NCBI GenBank assembly: GCA_036873135.1
Contig: JAPTYO010000005.1
Coordinates: 19,302,666-19,366,665, forward strand
DNA length: 64,000 nt
From: Clarkia xantiana subsp. parviflora
Lineage: Eukaryota > Streptophyta > Magnoliopsida > Myrtales > Onagraceae
Direction: 5' to 3'
In this document: piece by piece, positions 42,681 through 54,399 of the stretch
How the letters are laid out: every line of letters starts with the position of its first letter
Numbering within the stretch: position 1 is the first letter of the stretch
Translations under genes and position numbers: made by a program
Notes under the pieces: generated by a model
What the model saw: the letters and a program-made list of their open reading frames with translations, nothing else
Database searches by the model: none
Told to the model about the DNA's origin: nothing

Positions 42681-45600
42681 ATGAGCTCCATGATAACAAA
42701 GGAAACAAAGATGGAAATGGGAGGGGGCAGTAGCACCAAAACACCAACAATGGACATCCAGGAGTCTAGCATCCGGGAGCAACAACCAATAAATGCTAGA
42801 CAACCGTCGTCCAAGGAAGATCAAAATTCCAGGAACAATATCCCATCAAGCTCCAAAATGCCACAACTAGAAGCAAACCAGCAAACGCTTCCACAGCCCC
42901 AAAAGAAAGAGAAGTTGCTAGTTGAAGCAACATTACACACCATACACTGAGGTTTAGCCTCAGGAGGAGAAACAGACTATGCAAGAGAAGTATATGCTAC
43001 CCAAGGATCAAAGGAAGAGAAGGTAAAAGGAAGAAAATACCACATGAAAGATATCCACTTCAGTGAAAAAGAAATGCAAAGCCTGAGCTTCTCAAATAAT
43101 GAGGCATTACTTGTGACCATCGGCATCAAAGACTACCAAGTAAGGAGGATTTTGGTGAATGAAGGAAGTTCGGCAAACATCCTGGCATTCAACACAATGA
43201 CAAGCTCGGAATGAAGAAACGAGATTTGAAGCCACTATACAGTCCACTAACAAACTTCCAAGGAGCAGCATCATACCCAATAGGGACAATCACCCTGCCA
43301 GTGACACTAGAGGACGGATAAACAAGCATCACCTTTGAAGCCAATTTCGTAATAGTGGAAAAGTTACATGGGTACAATGAAATGCTAGGACGCACATCAA
43401 TAAATAGGCATGGAATGATACCGTCAACAGCGTTCCAGGTGCTAAAGTTCCAAGGGGAGAAAGGGGTGGGAGAAATAAAGGGCGATCAGCAGGTCGCACG
43501 AATATGCCTAACCGACATATGGAAGGAAGAGGCCAATGACTAACCCCCGGACGTGCTCCGAATTGACACAGATCCAAGAGAGGAACATGGAAGGCCAGCA
43601 CCAGCAGAAGAAATAAAGGAAGTGCTAATAGAGGAATCAGACAGGAAAATACGCCTGGGGACAACACTCTCTCAAAGGGATGAAGAGAACCTTGTAAAAC
43701 TCCTTAAGGAGTACAGAGAGCTATTCGCTTGGTCACCAAGTGATATGCCAGGGATAAGCGAGAAGGTAATCTCGCACAAGCTGAATATTAGCGAATTAGT
43801 AAGACCGATAGCTCAAAAGAGAAGATCGTTAGGCGAACCCAAGAAAATTGCAATCCGGGAGGAGGTAGGAAAGCTACTAGCAACGGAGTTCATACAAGAA
43901 ATGAGGTTCCAAACATGGGAGGCAAACCCATTTTTTTTCAGGAAGACCAACGGAAACTGGAGAATGTGTATAGATTACCGCGACTTGAACAACGCATGCC
44001 CAAATGATGCATACCCTCTTCCCCGAATAGACCAGCTAGTGGACTCCACAGTAGGACATGAAGTGATAAGCCTTATGGACGCGTACTCAGGGTACAACCA
44101 AATCAAAATGTGCCCAGAAGACGCCCCACACACGGCTTTCTACGCAGGCAGTGAGGTCTACCACTACAAGGTGATGCCATTTGGCCTAATAAACGCGGAA
44201 GCAACATATCAAAGAATTATCAACAAGTTATTTGGTGATATGATAGGAAGAACGATGGAGGCTTATGTAGACGACATGATCTTCAAATCCAAGTTGAAAA
44301 ATAAACAACGAGGAGGACTTACAGATGGTATTTGAAAGGATGCGGGTACATCAATTACGGTTAAACCCACAAAAATGTGTGTTCGGAGTACAATCGGGAA
44401 AGTTCATGGGCTTCATGGTAAGCCAAAGAGGAATCGAGGCAAACCAAGAAAAGCTAATAGCAATCGAAGAGATGAAATCCCCATCCAAGCCTAAGGAAGT
44501 ACAACAACTCAATGGAAGGTTAGCATCCCTAAATCGCTTCCTCTCAAGGATAAGAGACAAGGCACTCCCCTTTTTCGAGGTACTAAGAGCAAACAAGAGT
44601 TTTGAATGGACACCGAGATGTGAAGAGGAGGAGAAAAGCTCATCTTGCCACCCCTAGCGCATCCGATAGCAGGAGAAAAGCTCTACTTGTACATCACAGT
44701 AAGTGAGACAGCAGTCAGCTCAGCATTAATAAGAGAGGAAGACGGTGTACAACTCCCAATATACTTCGTAAGCAAGACTCTTGTAAAGTACGAAGTAAAT
44801 TATGTTCCAATAGAGAAATACCTCTTCACCTTGATAGTTTCGGCAATGAAGCTCAGACCATATTTCCCATGCTCATGAGATAGTGGTGCTTACAAATCAG
44901 CCTCTAAAACACCTACTCCAAAAACCATATGCATCAGAAAGAATGGTTAAATGGGCGATAGAGCTGAGCGAATTCAGAATACACTTCGCCCCAAGAACCT
45001 CCATTAAGGGTCAGGCCTTAGCTGATTTCATAGTAGAATTCACAGGTATGCAACCGGTGACAAGCGAAGAAAAACCGCCCGAGCAAGCAATAGTGAAAAA
45101 TTACGATGACGACTTATGGACCATGTACACCGATGGGTCTTCCAACCAGGAAGGATCGGGGGCAGGCCTCGTCATAATCTCACCCCACGGGGGAACACCA
45201 TTATGTTACGCTATGGCCTTGACGTTTCGTGCGACAAACAATGAAGCAGAGTACAAAGCCTTGCTTACAAGCCTGTGAATAGCAAGAGGAGCTGGAGTCG
45301 AACACTTGGAGGTGAAATGTTACTCCCAACTCGTGGTGAATCAAGTAAAAGGAGAATACAATGCCAAATCCCCAAAGATGCGACAATACTTGAAAGAATT
45401 CCAGGAGGCAACAAGAGATTTCAAAACCTTCCAAATAATGGCCATACCAAGAGAAGAAGATGAGGACGCCGATTCACTATGCAAATTCTCCTTAGGAATC
45501 CCATAGGAAAAGGAGGTCCATTTCGCGGAAAGGATACTATTGCCAGCCTATGACAGGCAGGAAATAATGGCAATCGATGCACCAACAACCGATGAAACGT

Positions 45601-46836
45601 CAAATTGGATGACACCGATCATTCAATATTTGAGCAAAGGAGAGTTACCAAAGGACACCATCAAGGCTTCAAGGGTTGAAAGGCTAGCGGTCAACTACCT
45701 CATCATTAACGGCATGCTATACAAAAGAGGATACTCCACGCCCTACATGAGATGTGTAGCAGAAGCGGACACGGGCAAAATATTAAGAGAAATACACGAG
45801 GGGCAAGCCTCTTCCCATGAGGGAGAAAAAACAATTGTAAGGAAAATCCTTAACCAAGGATATTACTGGCCAACAATGAACAAAGAAGCCACGGATCTGG
45901 TACAAAGATGCCACGCATGCCAAAGATACTCCAAGAACATAACAACGCCGGCATCCAACCTTATGTCAATCAAAAGTGCACGGCCCTGCGCTCAATGAGG
46001 CATCGATTTAATCGGACCATTTCCAATCTCCAAAAGCCAAATAAGATACATCCTGGTCGCTATAGACTACTTCTCAAAGTGGATTGAGGCCAAGGCTTTA
46101 GCAAAAACAACAGATTTCCAAGTGATCAGATTCATCCAAACAAGAATAGTCACAAGATATGGGGTCCCAAAGGTACTAATAAGTGATAATGGACCAAAGT
46201 TGAAGGGTCATCAGGTGGAGTCATATTGCAAATCTCTAGCCATCGATCATCGCTTCGTTTCGGTGAAACACGCACAGACAAATGGCCAAATGGAGTCCGC
46301 GAACAAAATAATCTTGGAAGGATTAAAGAGAAGAATTGAATCATTTGGAGGACACTGGGTGGATGAGTTGGATAATGTATTATGGGCATTGCGCACAACA
46401 CTGAAGAAAACAACAGGGGAACGCCTTTCAGTTTGGTCTACCGATCCGAAGCAGTGGCACCCATAGAAATAGCGGTCGCCTCTCATAGAACACAATACTA
46501 TGAGGAGGAACAAAATAACAAGGAGAGGCGACTAGAGCTACACATGGCGGAAGAAAGGCGGCGGAAAGCGGAAGAGGCACAGGCAAGAATGCAATTGGCA
46601 ACGTTCCGCTACTACAACAGACGGGTAAGGTCCGTCAATTCCATGTGCGAGAAATGGTTCTAATAAGAAACGAGTTCATCCATTTGGACAGGATAAACAG
46701 GATGTCGATAAAATGGGAAGGACCCTACAAGATAGCATCCATCCCACAAATAAATGCATACCGCCTGGAGGACGAAGAAGGACAAATATCCACCAATACC
46801 TTCAGTGGAGAGCACTTGAAGAAATTCTACATCTAA
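42681..46836 (+). pseudogene. pol: Gag tail and pol of element G
   Basis: A short gag tail leads to ASGGETDYAREVYATQG and the protease, where the active site reads LVNEGSSANIL: Asn in place of the catalytic Asp. Reverse transcriptase is in the 260-codon frame 43553-44335 (MCIDYRDLNNACPNDAYPLP, AYVDDMIFK) and continues after a shift in 44325-44657. RNase H shows MYTDGSSNQEGSGAGLVI near 45130. Integrase has the zinc part (EIHEGQASSH..CHACQ), the first Asp in VAIDYFSKWIEAKAL, the second in LISDNGPKLKGH and the Glu in NGQMESANK. The tail KWEGPYKIASIPQINAY..HLKKFYI ends at 46836. At least seven stops or shifts break it. Confidence 0.88.
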
Positions 46837-46997
46837 AGAACAAGAGTATCCACTTAATTTATTGTGTTTATTATTACCAAAAGGAGATCTCTAGACCCAA
46901 CCCAAAAGATCTACAATGTAATTTTTCGTAATATATAAAGAAATGAATATGATGTCTTTCAGGGAACTTAAGAAAAAGAAACACCACCACTCAAAAA

Positions 46998-47800
46998 GAG
47001 AGGGTGTTAGTTACAACCGAAAATGGGAAGATCCAAAGGACAACCCTGACATATGTTAAAGCGATCAACAACCTTTACACATGAACATGGGAAGATCTAT
47101 AAGGACAACCATTACAACCAAAAAGGGACATGAGACCCTCAGGGCCACCCTTACAACCGAAAATGGGAAGATCCAAAGGACAACCTTGAAATATGTTAAA
47201 GCGATCAACAACCTTTACATATGAATAGGGGAAGATCTATAAGGACAACCATTACAATCGAAATGGGACATAAGACCCTCAGGACCACCCTTACAACCGA
47301 AAAATGGGAAGATCCAAAGGACAACCCTAACATATGTTAAAGCGATCAACAACCTTTACATATGAACAGGGGAAGATCTATAAGGACAACCATTACAACC
47401 GAAAAGGGACATAAGACCCTCAGGGCCACCTTTAGAACCAGAAATGGGAAGATCCAAAGGACAACCCTGACATATGTTAAAGCGGTCAACAACCTTTACA
47501 TATGAACATGGGAAGATCTATAAGGACAACAATTACAACCGAAAAGGAACATAAGACCCTCAAGGCCACCCTTACAACCGAAAATGGGAAGATCCAAGGG
47601 ACAACCCTGACATATGTTAAAGCGATCAACAACCTTTACATAGAGACAGGGGAAGATCTATAAGAACAGCCATTACAACCAAAAAGGGACATAAGACCCT
47701 CAGGGCCACCCTTAGAACCGAAAATGGGAAGATCTATAAAGAAAACCATTACAACAGAAAGGGGACGTAAGACCTCAAGGGCCACCTTTACAACCGGAAA
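46998..47800. repeat. 140-bp array of element G (about 5.5 copies)
   Basis: GGGAAGATCCAAAGGACAAC recurs at 47025, 47165, 47306, 47446 and 47586; the last copy (47726) is shortened. Within each unit GGGAAGATC(C/T) occurs twice, pointing to an older shorter unit. It follows the end of pol, as the array in E does. Confidence 0.92.
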
Positions 47801-48891
47801 AGAACACAACAATAAGAAACCAATCCAGCAGTCACAAGATCGAAAGCCGGAAGGACAAGTTATGAAAAATTGTCCCCACAAAACCTTTGAACAGGACACG
47901 CACCCGACCAATTAAAGCAATAACAGATCCGCCATCCCACCCCACAAACAAATAAAGAAATTTTAAAGGAGCAGGAATCAAACACAAGAAGCATGTCAAC
48001 CACAGTAAGCCAAAGAGCCAAAACGCATAGCAAAGACACACCAAAGGAGGAACAACAACACTTCAAGTACCGCTAGCCCTACCACAATACACCATGATAA
48101 TCCAATACACCGTGATAATCCATCAATGCCAACCCTCTCAGAACACAAGAAATTAAAGGCTTACTAGGGAGACAACAAAAACGTGAATGGAGGATACCAA
48201 TCGCTAAAGGAAGAATTATGGTGGGTAAACAAACAAAAACCCTCCCAACACCACCAGAGGTAGTCGGAGAAGAGACCAAGCAACTGCAAAAAGTTATGTA
48301 TCAACCAGTGGCATAGGATGAACAGCTTTGCGCGGGTGCTACCAACCACAGCCAACATAAAGGATATCTCTCGGCGTATAGCAATCAGTCTACTATGGGG
48401 GAACACATACGTGGACCGCCGAGCATGGTCAAAATACTCGTATACGCTGTGAAGCTCTCAAAGTTCGACATAATAAGGGAGGTGAAACCTCGCCTATTCA
48501 GACACCACTACCGTCCCAGCCGGAGACGGGATAGTAGAACAACCACTATGGCTATATGATATGACGAAAACGCCTCACATAAGGAAATGGGATCACAAAG
48601 AAATGCCAACCCATCCTCAAAGATGGACCACAACTCAACGACCGGCCCCGAACGAGAGTCGGACATCTCAAAAACACAGCCCGGACTCAAGACGGGAGGA
48701 TAAAGCCACCTCCCCCTAAAAATGCTTTCGAAAGACAAGGAATTAGAAGAGCATTAGAAGCAAGGCAACCACGGAATTAGAAGAGCATTAGAAGCAAGGC
48801 AACCATGAGACTATTTCAGAGGAAGAATACTCACTCATTTTGAAAGGAAAATGAAATGACGCTCCTTAGCCTAGAAAAACGCCAATGGCGC
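47801..48891. other. Element G 3' region, unassigned
   Basis: About 1.1 kb with no supported frame. There are small duplications, for example GGAATTAGAAGAGCATTAGA at 48740 and 48774. No antisense gene like those in A, T, D or F could be recognised on either strand. Confidence 0.4.
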
Positions 48892-49704
48892 TGATGGATA
48901 TACGCCCAATTTGAACCCGTCTCCCTTCTGATTGTCTTATTTTGACCGCCCCTCTTACGATTGTAAATCGAAACTTTAACCCGAACACTCCACCAATAGC
49001 GCGAATGGCCCGGACGGACCAAGGTACTCGTCCAGGCCCATCCAATAGTCTCACCTAGGTGAGATCGGGTTGCCTCATCCGGTCTCTCCTATGAGAGATT
49101 GGGTAGCCTCACCCGATCCCTCCTAGGAGGGATAGGGTGGCCTCACCCGATCCCTCTTAGGAGGGATCGGGTGGGCTGCCACACCGCTCCTATGAGGGGT
49201 TGGGCAAGTCCACCCGATCCTAAGCCTTGGGAGTCGGATTTCTCGTCTGATCCCTAGGGCCTCGGCATCCTTTTTTACCCAGCACAGACTTAAAATTTTC
49301 CACTCACCTCTCCATGCTATTAAGGGTTTAATCTTGCAATTATGTGCTAATTAAGTGCGTTTAGGGATTAACGTTGTCATTAAGCCAACTAAATGACATC
49401 GTTGCCTATATATACTCCATAAGATCCATTCATTCGAACAAGGTTTTACATCATTGCATACCTAGCTCTGCCTTCTCTCTAGGATTTTATCTCTCTAGAG
49501 AACTCAGACTTACTTAAGCATCAGAGAGGGTTCACCGAGCACCACCCCCTTCTCCGTGCTCGGTACTGCCCCTTGTGCAGGTCAACAGGAAGCAAAGGAA
49601 CGGATCAACCAGACAAGCTAGACGGATCAAGAAAGAGAGCGAATAACCCGTGAGAAGTGCCACTCGGATCAGAGACCCGACGACCCGAGGGACACGATCT
49701 AACA
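48892..49704 (+). repeat. Element I 5' LTR (813 bp)
   Basis: TGATGGATATACGCCCAATT..CGATCTAACA; TATATATA at 49407-49414. The U3 part carries the 34-bp palindrome array, with CCTAGG-like centres near 49053, 49088, 49122, 49156 and 49189. Confidence 0.88.
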
Positions 49705-49722
49705 CTTGGCGCCGTCCGTGGG
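49705..49722 (+). other. Primer-binding site, element I
   Basis: CTTGGCGCCGTCCGTGGG immediately after the LTR. Confidence 0.8.
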
Positions 49723-49756
49723 TTTTGAACAAAAAGCCTGGCTATCACAAGAGCGA

Positions 49757-50850
49757 TGACGAACAGTCTACCATCTAGGGACAACCGTCCACCTGGGGGA
49801 AACAGGCCAATCAACCAAGGAGGAAAGCCTGTACCCCCATCAAGGCAGACTAACCAGCAAAAGTAGCCTGTACCGCCTGAACCTCAATCAACCCCACAGG
49901 CACCTCAGCCAAACAACCAGGGAGGACCATCACGCCCAGCTGGGGCTGAGTCTTCCACTGCCTCGACCCCATTGGCTCGTCGACCACAGGGGCAAGGCGT
50001 GCAACAAGGAGTTCCATCCCAAGGATACCAATACACGGCACCTCCACATGGGTACCATTATGAAAAACATCCTAATGAATATCCTTATGGTATGCCAGCA
50101 CAAGGAAGGCCAGGGAACAACAACCGCGCTCATACTACCAACCCAAGGCCTATATATTCACAAGGAGCACATATAGTAACTCCAGGGTTCATGAATACCT
50201 TAGAAGAATTATTAGCCTATAGGGAAGTTTGAGGAACAGGCAAGGAAGGCAATACCCGCAAGTGGAGCGACATCCACATGCAGAGCAGTACCAACAAGTA
50301 GAGCAGTTTCCAGAGAAACAACACCCGCGCCCTCCAACAGGGCATCATGAAAATCAAAGAAGGAATCATATCAGCCATAGATGAATTGATAGTATACTAG
50401 GAGGCAATGAGAGCTAGAAGATACAGACCACCGCCGGTGGATCCGACTGACCACGCCCCACTAAGGGGCATTCCAAGGAGAGCTCAAAGCGAGGGACATA
50501 ATTCCAACAACTCGACAAGGCAATCTCCTACTCATGATACAACGCGACAGGTTCAAACCCCTCGTGCAAGACAACCCTCGGTACACCCATACCAGGGATA
50601 GAGGGGCATTTTGAAAGACAAGGCTTTGAGCAGGGAACTCACGAAGTGACATACTATGTCACTACATCACTACTACAATGGGAAGACTTACAGACAGGCA
50701 CAGTGGAGTGAGATCATACATAGCGTGTACGGAGGATATACCTCCACCTAGTCCGCCTCGGCAAGAAGACGACCTTAAAATTACCAAGGAAGTAGGGGAT
50801 ATCAACACCCCCACACCCATATCCTTCCCATATCCTCTTATTTAATTTAA
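49757..50850 (+). pseudogene. gag: Gag N-terminal half of element I
   Basis: Starts MTNSLPSRDNRPPGGN, matching A's gag start, and continues with SRPAGAESSTASTP and PNEYPYGMPAQG. A TAG interrupts at about 49865, and further stops and shifts follow. Weak similarity to A's YGGYQRNYTPTPILIT is seen near 50800. The capsid core and finger are missing. Confidence 0.7.
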
Positions 50851-51339
50851 CTGAATGACAATTCAACTCCCTGAAAGGGGTAGATTTTGATACTTGATAT
50901 CACCATGTTTTCCAAGAATGATCATACCGGATGTCTTCGGGCTCCGTATAATATATACACAGGTTGACTACTAAAAGAGTCCACTAAAAATGCATAAGGA
51001 ACAAATTGTTCAATCTCAACCTATAAGGTCAAGACACTAGTAAAAGATCACCAAGATGGAAGGCTCACTTCCAAAAATAAGTTGAACACTCTCAACATCT
51101 TATAGAAGAATTACCATGAGATTCACAAAGGACTACCCCCACTACAACCTTCCAACAAGAATCTTAGTGCTACGTTCGTCGGAAGACAACATCGGGCGCT
51201 GATATGCAAGGGGGGCACAAGTCATAACATGCCTTCCTCGCAAAAACAAAGAGAATACCTTTTAGCATAAGAGGGGGCAGCCGCGAGCACATCCCTCTAA
51301 AAAAATGGGGAAACCATATCACATGGACAACGCCCATCT
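50851..51339. other. Unassigned sequence between I and J
   Basis: No frame, LTR terminus or repeat recognised. It may be leftover 3' sequence of I or J. Confidence 0.3.
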
Positions 51340-54300
51340 TTAGAGGCAAACGCCTCCAATGGATCTAGATGAATTCACAAAATAACCAGGAGACGCGACT
51401 ACACCTAGTAAGCTCATCTGTGTCGGGTCGGTGGTCGATAAGATCACCTTCTCCAAGAAGTGCACTTTCCGATTTTCTTCCAAGGGTGCCCCAAGCGCAA
51501 ATTTGCTCAAGGCGTCTGCCTCTACGTTTTCCTCCCTCGGGATTGCCTCGATGTCGAAGCTTTTAAAGCTCTCCTTCAAGGCTTGTACCTCGCGTAGGTA
51601 CTTCTTCATTATCGGGTTCCTTGCTTCGTATCGCCCTTGAACTTGGTTTACGATTAAAGCTGCGTCACACTTCACTCTTAAGTGATTGACTCCAGTGCCT
51701 TTAGCAATTTTCAGGCCCGTGATAAGAGCCTCATACTCCGCTTCGTTGTTTGTGGCTTTGAATGTTAAAGCCAAGGCGTATCGGAGCGGCTCGCCTCCAC
51801 CCGGTGGTATTAACAGAAAGCCTGCTCCTGATCCGTCCCAACTCGAGGAGCCATCTGTGTACATTTCCCAGGTATTTTCCTCGTTTGGCTGTTCTGATTG
51901 CTCTGCCCTCTCTGGTTGTTCATCTGTCGGGACCTCCATGGTTGCCCCCTCTACAGGGCCCGCTTCTTCTAGATAGGGAGCTGTAGATTCTTCTATGAAA
52001 TCCGCCAATGCCTGGCCCTTAATGGCCGTTCTTGGAGCAAAGTGTATGCGAAACTCACTAAGCTCTACTGCCCACTTCACTAATCTTCCCGATGCATCCG
52101 GTCGGTTCAAAAAATGCTTCAAAGGCTGGTTCGTCAACACAGTAATCTCGTGTGTATGGAAATAAGGCCTTAGCTTCCGAGCAGTAATGATCAACGCAAA
52201 GAGATACTTCTCAACGGTAGGATAATTCAATTCAGACTTGGCAAACGCCTTGCTTACATAATAGACGGGGAATTGATTACCCTCGACAAACTTTACTAAC
52301 ACAGAGCTAATGGCAAATTCAGAAACAGCCAAGTAAAGATAGAGCGGCTCGCCTGGAATCGGTTTCGCCAACGGCGGGAGGGTGCGAAGGTGCTGCTTGA
52401 GTGCTCGGAACGCTTCTTCACACTTGGTGGTCCACTCAAACTTCTTGTTGGCCCTCAGGACTTCAAAAAATGGCATTGATCGGTCGCTGGCTTTGGACAA
52501 GAAGCGATTCATTGCAGCCAGTCGGCCATTCAGCACTTGTACCTCCCGATGGTTTATCGGAGACTGCATCTCCTCAATCGCCCTCAGCTTCTCGGGATTC
52601 ACCTCAATTCCTCTCTGGCTCACCATAAAGCCCAAAAATTTTCCTGAGTGGACTCCGAAGGCGCATTTCGTCGGGTTTAAACGAACTTGATGAAGCCCCA
52701 TCCGCTCAAACGCCATGGCTAGGTTGTGCACATGATCCTCAGTTTGTCGGGACTTCACCAGCATATCATCCACGTAAGCCTCCATGGTCTCCCCCAGCAT
52801 ATCTCCGAACAGCTTATTCACCATCCGCTGATAGGTTGCCCCGGCATTGATCAACCCGAAAGGCATGACATCGTAGTGATAGATATCACTGTCTGCATAA
52901 AACGCCGTGTGAGGAGCGTCCTCCTTAGCCATCTTGATCTGGTTGTAGCCCGAATATGCATCCATGAAGCTCAACAGCTCATGTCCCGATGTGGCATCCA
53001 CCAGCTGGTCGATTCTTGGGAGCGGGTAACAGTCCTTCGGGCAAGCCTTATTCAGGTCGCGGAAATCCACACACATCCGGCATTTCCCATTAGTCTTCTT
53101 CACCAGTACCGGATTAGCGACCCAAGTCTGGAATCGAAGCTCCTTAATAAACCCAGCGTCGAGTAACCTGCCCACCTCCTGCTGGATCGCGATCTTCTTG
53201 TCTGTGCCCATCGGACTCCTTTTCTGCGTGATAGGTTTGATTGCGGGATCTATCTTCAACTCGTGCACGATCACATCGGGGCTGATTCCTGGCTTATCGC
53301 TTGGGGACCAGGCAAACAGCTCCTTGAATTGTTTCAGCAAATCGATCAACTCTCGGGCTGTCTTTTCAGTCAAAGCAGACCCGACTTTCACTTTCCTCTG
53401 AGGTCCGTCAATCTCGACTTCTTTTAGATCTTCTATGGGGGCGGGACGCCCAAACTCCTCTCTGGGATCAGTATCTGTTTGGAGGACAGTCATGGTCTCT
53501 CGTCTCCTCATTCGAGTGGCATTGACATAACATTTTCTGGAAGCCACCTGTTCGCCCTTGACCTCTCCGACTCCGTGGTCAGTCGGGAACTTCATCTTCT
53601 GGTGTACTGTCGAGGCAACTTCCATCAGGGGGTTGATGGTGGTTCTCCCGATAATCGCGTTATAAGTCCCCGCGGAATCAACTACCACGAACTCCACGTT
53701 CCTCCTTTCTGATTTCCACCCACTATCAAACTCCACTGGTAAGGTGATTACTCCTAGCGGATAGGAGGTAGAACCGGAGAACCCAACCATCGGGAAGTTT
53801 GCCTCCTTCAGATCTTTCTTCGTTTTTCCCATAGCCTCCAGCGCGTCCATGAATAGAATATCGGAGGAGCTCCCTCCATCGATCATAATTCGCTTCATCT
53901 CGTATCCGTCTACATCCAAGGTCACAACCAAGGCGTCATCGTGCGGGGTCTCCACGCCTATGAGATCCTCCGACGAAAAGGAAATCACCATCTCTTCCTT
54001 CAGGGTCCAGGATCGGGACCTCTTACCCAGCACCACAGCCATAGGAATTCTAGAGGCGTAAACCTCCCGAGAGGACGAGGTATCACCTCCAGCAGCAAAT
54101 CCTCCGTGAATCACATTGATGGTGCCCCGTCGTTCTTTGCGGGTACCGGACGGCTCCGGGTCGGACCTCTTCTTCTTTGGGGACCGATCGCGGGATCGAG
54201 AACGGGACCGCGATCGGGACCGAGAGTGGGATCGACACCGCTTATCCCCGACGAACTCCTTGAGCTTCCCCTTCTGGATCAGCTTTTCGATCTCTTTCTT

Positions 54301-54375
54301 CAGCTCCCGACAATGGTTGGTGTCGTGACCATTTGCGCGGTGAAACCGGCAGTAGCGATCCGTGCGGGATCCCAA
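51340..54375 (-). CDS. pol: Gag finger, protease, reverse transcriptase and RNase H of element J
   Basis: 1011 codons without a stop, the best-preserved pol in the window. In order: finger YCRFHRANGHDTNHC (residues 8-22); Ser-Arg dipeptide run (about 47-65); protease active site IDGGSSSDIL (Asp 166) and YNAIIGRTTINP (238-249); reverse transcriptase from about 380, with MCVDFRDLNKACPKDCYPLP and catalytic YVDD at 534-537; a connection region; RNase H with MYTDGSSSW (839-846) and NNEAEYEAL. It copies element RNA into DNA in virus-like particles. The frame ends shortly after RNase H with unrelated residues (FVNSSRSIGGVCL), so integrase is cut off. The upstream start is set by a frame break in gag, not by a real initiator. 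Confidence 0.9.
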   Translation of the reverse strand: MGSRTDRYCRFHRANGHDTNHCRELKKEIEKLIQKGKLKEFVGDKRCRSHSRSRSRSRSRSRDRSPKKKRSDPEPSGTRKERRGTINVIHGGFAAGGDTSSSREVYASRIPMAVVLGKRSRSWTLKEEMVISFSSEDLIGVETPHDDALVVTLDVDGYEMKRIMIDGGSSSDILFMDALEAMGKTKKDLKEANFPMVGFSGSTSYPLGVITLPVEFDSGWKSERRNVEFVVVDSAGTYNAIIGRTTINPLMEVASTVHQKMKFPTDHGVGEVKGEQVASRKCYVNATRMRRRETMTVLQTDTDPREEFGRPAPIEDLKEVEIDGPQRKVKVGSALTEKTARELIDLLKQFKELFAWSPSDKPGISPDVIVHELKIDPAIKPITQKRSPMGTDKKIAIQQEVGRLLDAGFIKELRFQTWVANPVLVKKTNGKCRMCVDFRDLNKACPKDCYPLPRIDQLVDATSGHELLSFMDAYSGYNQIKMAKEDAPHTAFYADSDIYHYDVMPFGLINAGATYQRMVNKLFGDMLGETMEAYVDDMLVKSRQTEDHVHNLAMAFERMGLHQVRLNPTKCAFGVHSGKFLGFMVSQRGIEVNPEKLRAIEEMQSPINHREVQVLNGRLAAMNRFLSKASDRSMPFFEVLRANKKFEWTTKCEEAFRALKQHLRTLPPLAKPIPGEPLYLYLAVSEFAISSVLVKFVEGNQFPVYYVSKAFAKSELNYPTVEKYLFALIITARKLRPYFHTHEITVLTNQPLKHFLNRPDASGRLVKWAVELSEFRIHFAPRTAIKGQALADFIEESTAPYLEEAGPVEGATMEVPTDEQPERAEQSEQPNEENTWEMYTDGSSSWDGSGAGFLLIPPGGGEPLRYALALTFKATNNEAEYEALITGLKIAKGTGVNHLRVKCDAALIVNQVQGRYEARNPIMKKYLREVQALKESFKSFDIEAIPREENVEADALSKFALGAPLEENRKVHFLEKVILSTTDPTQMSLLGVVASPGYFVNSSRSIGGVCL

Positions 54376-54399
54376 GAATTCTCCATCTTTCTTTGGGGG

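Larger units (their letters stand above)
42093..48891 (+). mobile_element. Element G, decayed Tat-like pol element (family 4)
   Basis: Starts with LTR sequence TGGTGGATATACGCCCAATC inside E's array and runs through gag remnant, protease, reverse transcriptase, RNase H and integrase to 46836, then a 140-bp array. No 3' LTR of its own type is found; I's LTR begins at 48892. Its pol is closest to that of H. Confidence 0.8.
48892..50850 (+). mobile_element. Element I, LTR plus gag remnant (family 2)
   Basis: 5' LTR, PBS and the N-terminal half of gag on the plus strand, relatives of element A on the opposite strand. Everything after about 50850 is gone. The 5 bp before the LTR are GGCGC; no partner TSD is found. 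Confidence 0.8.

Noticed and set aside
42093..49704. G and I as one element with LTRs at 42093 and 48892
   Set aside because: The LTRs share only the first bases (TGRTGGATATACGCCCAAT); the rest differs, and the second is followed by a PBS and a new gag.
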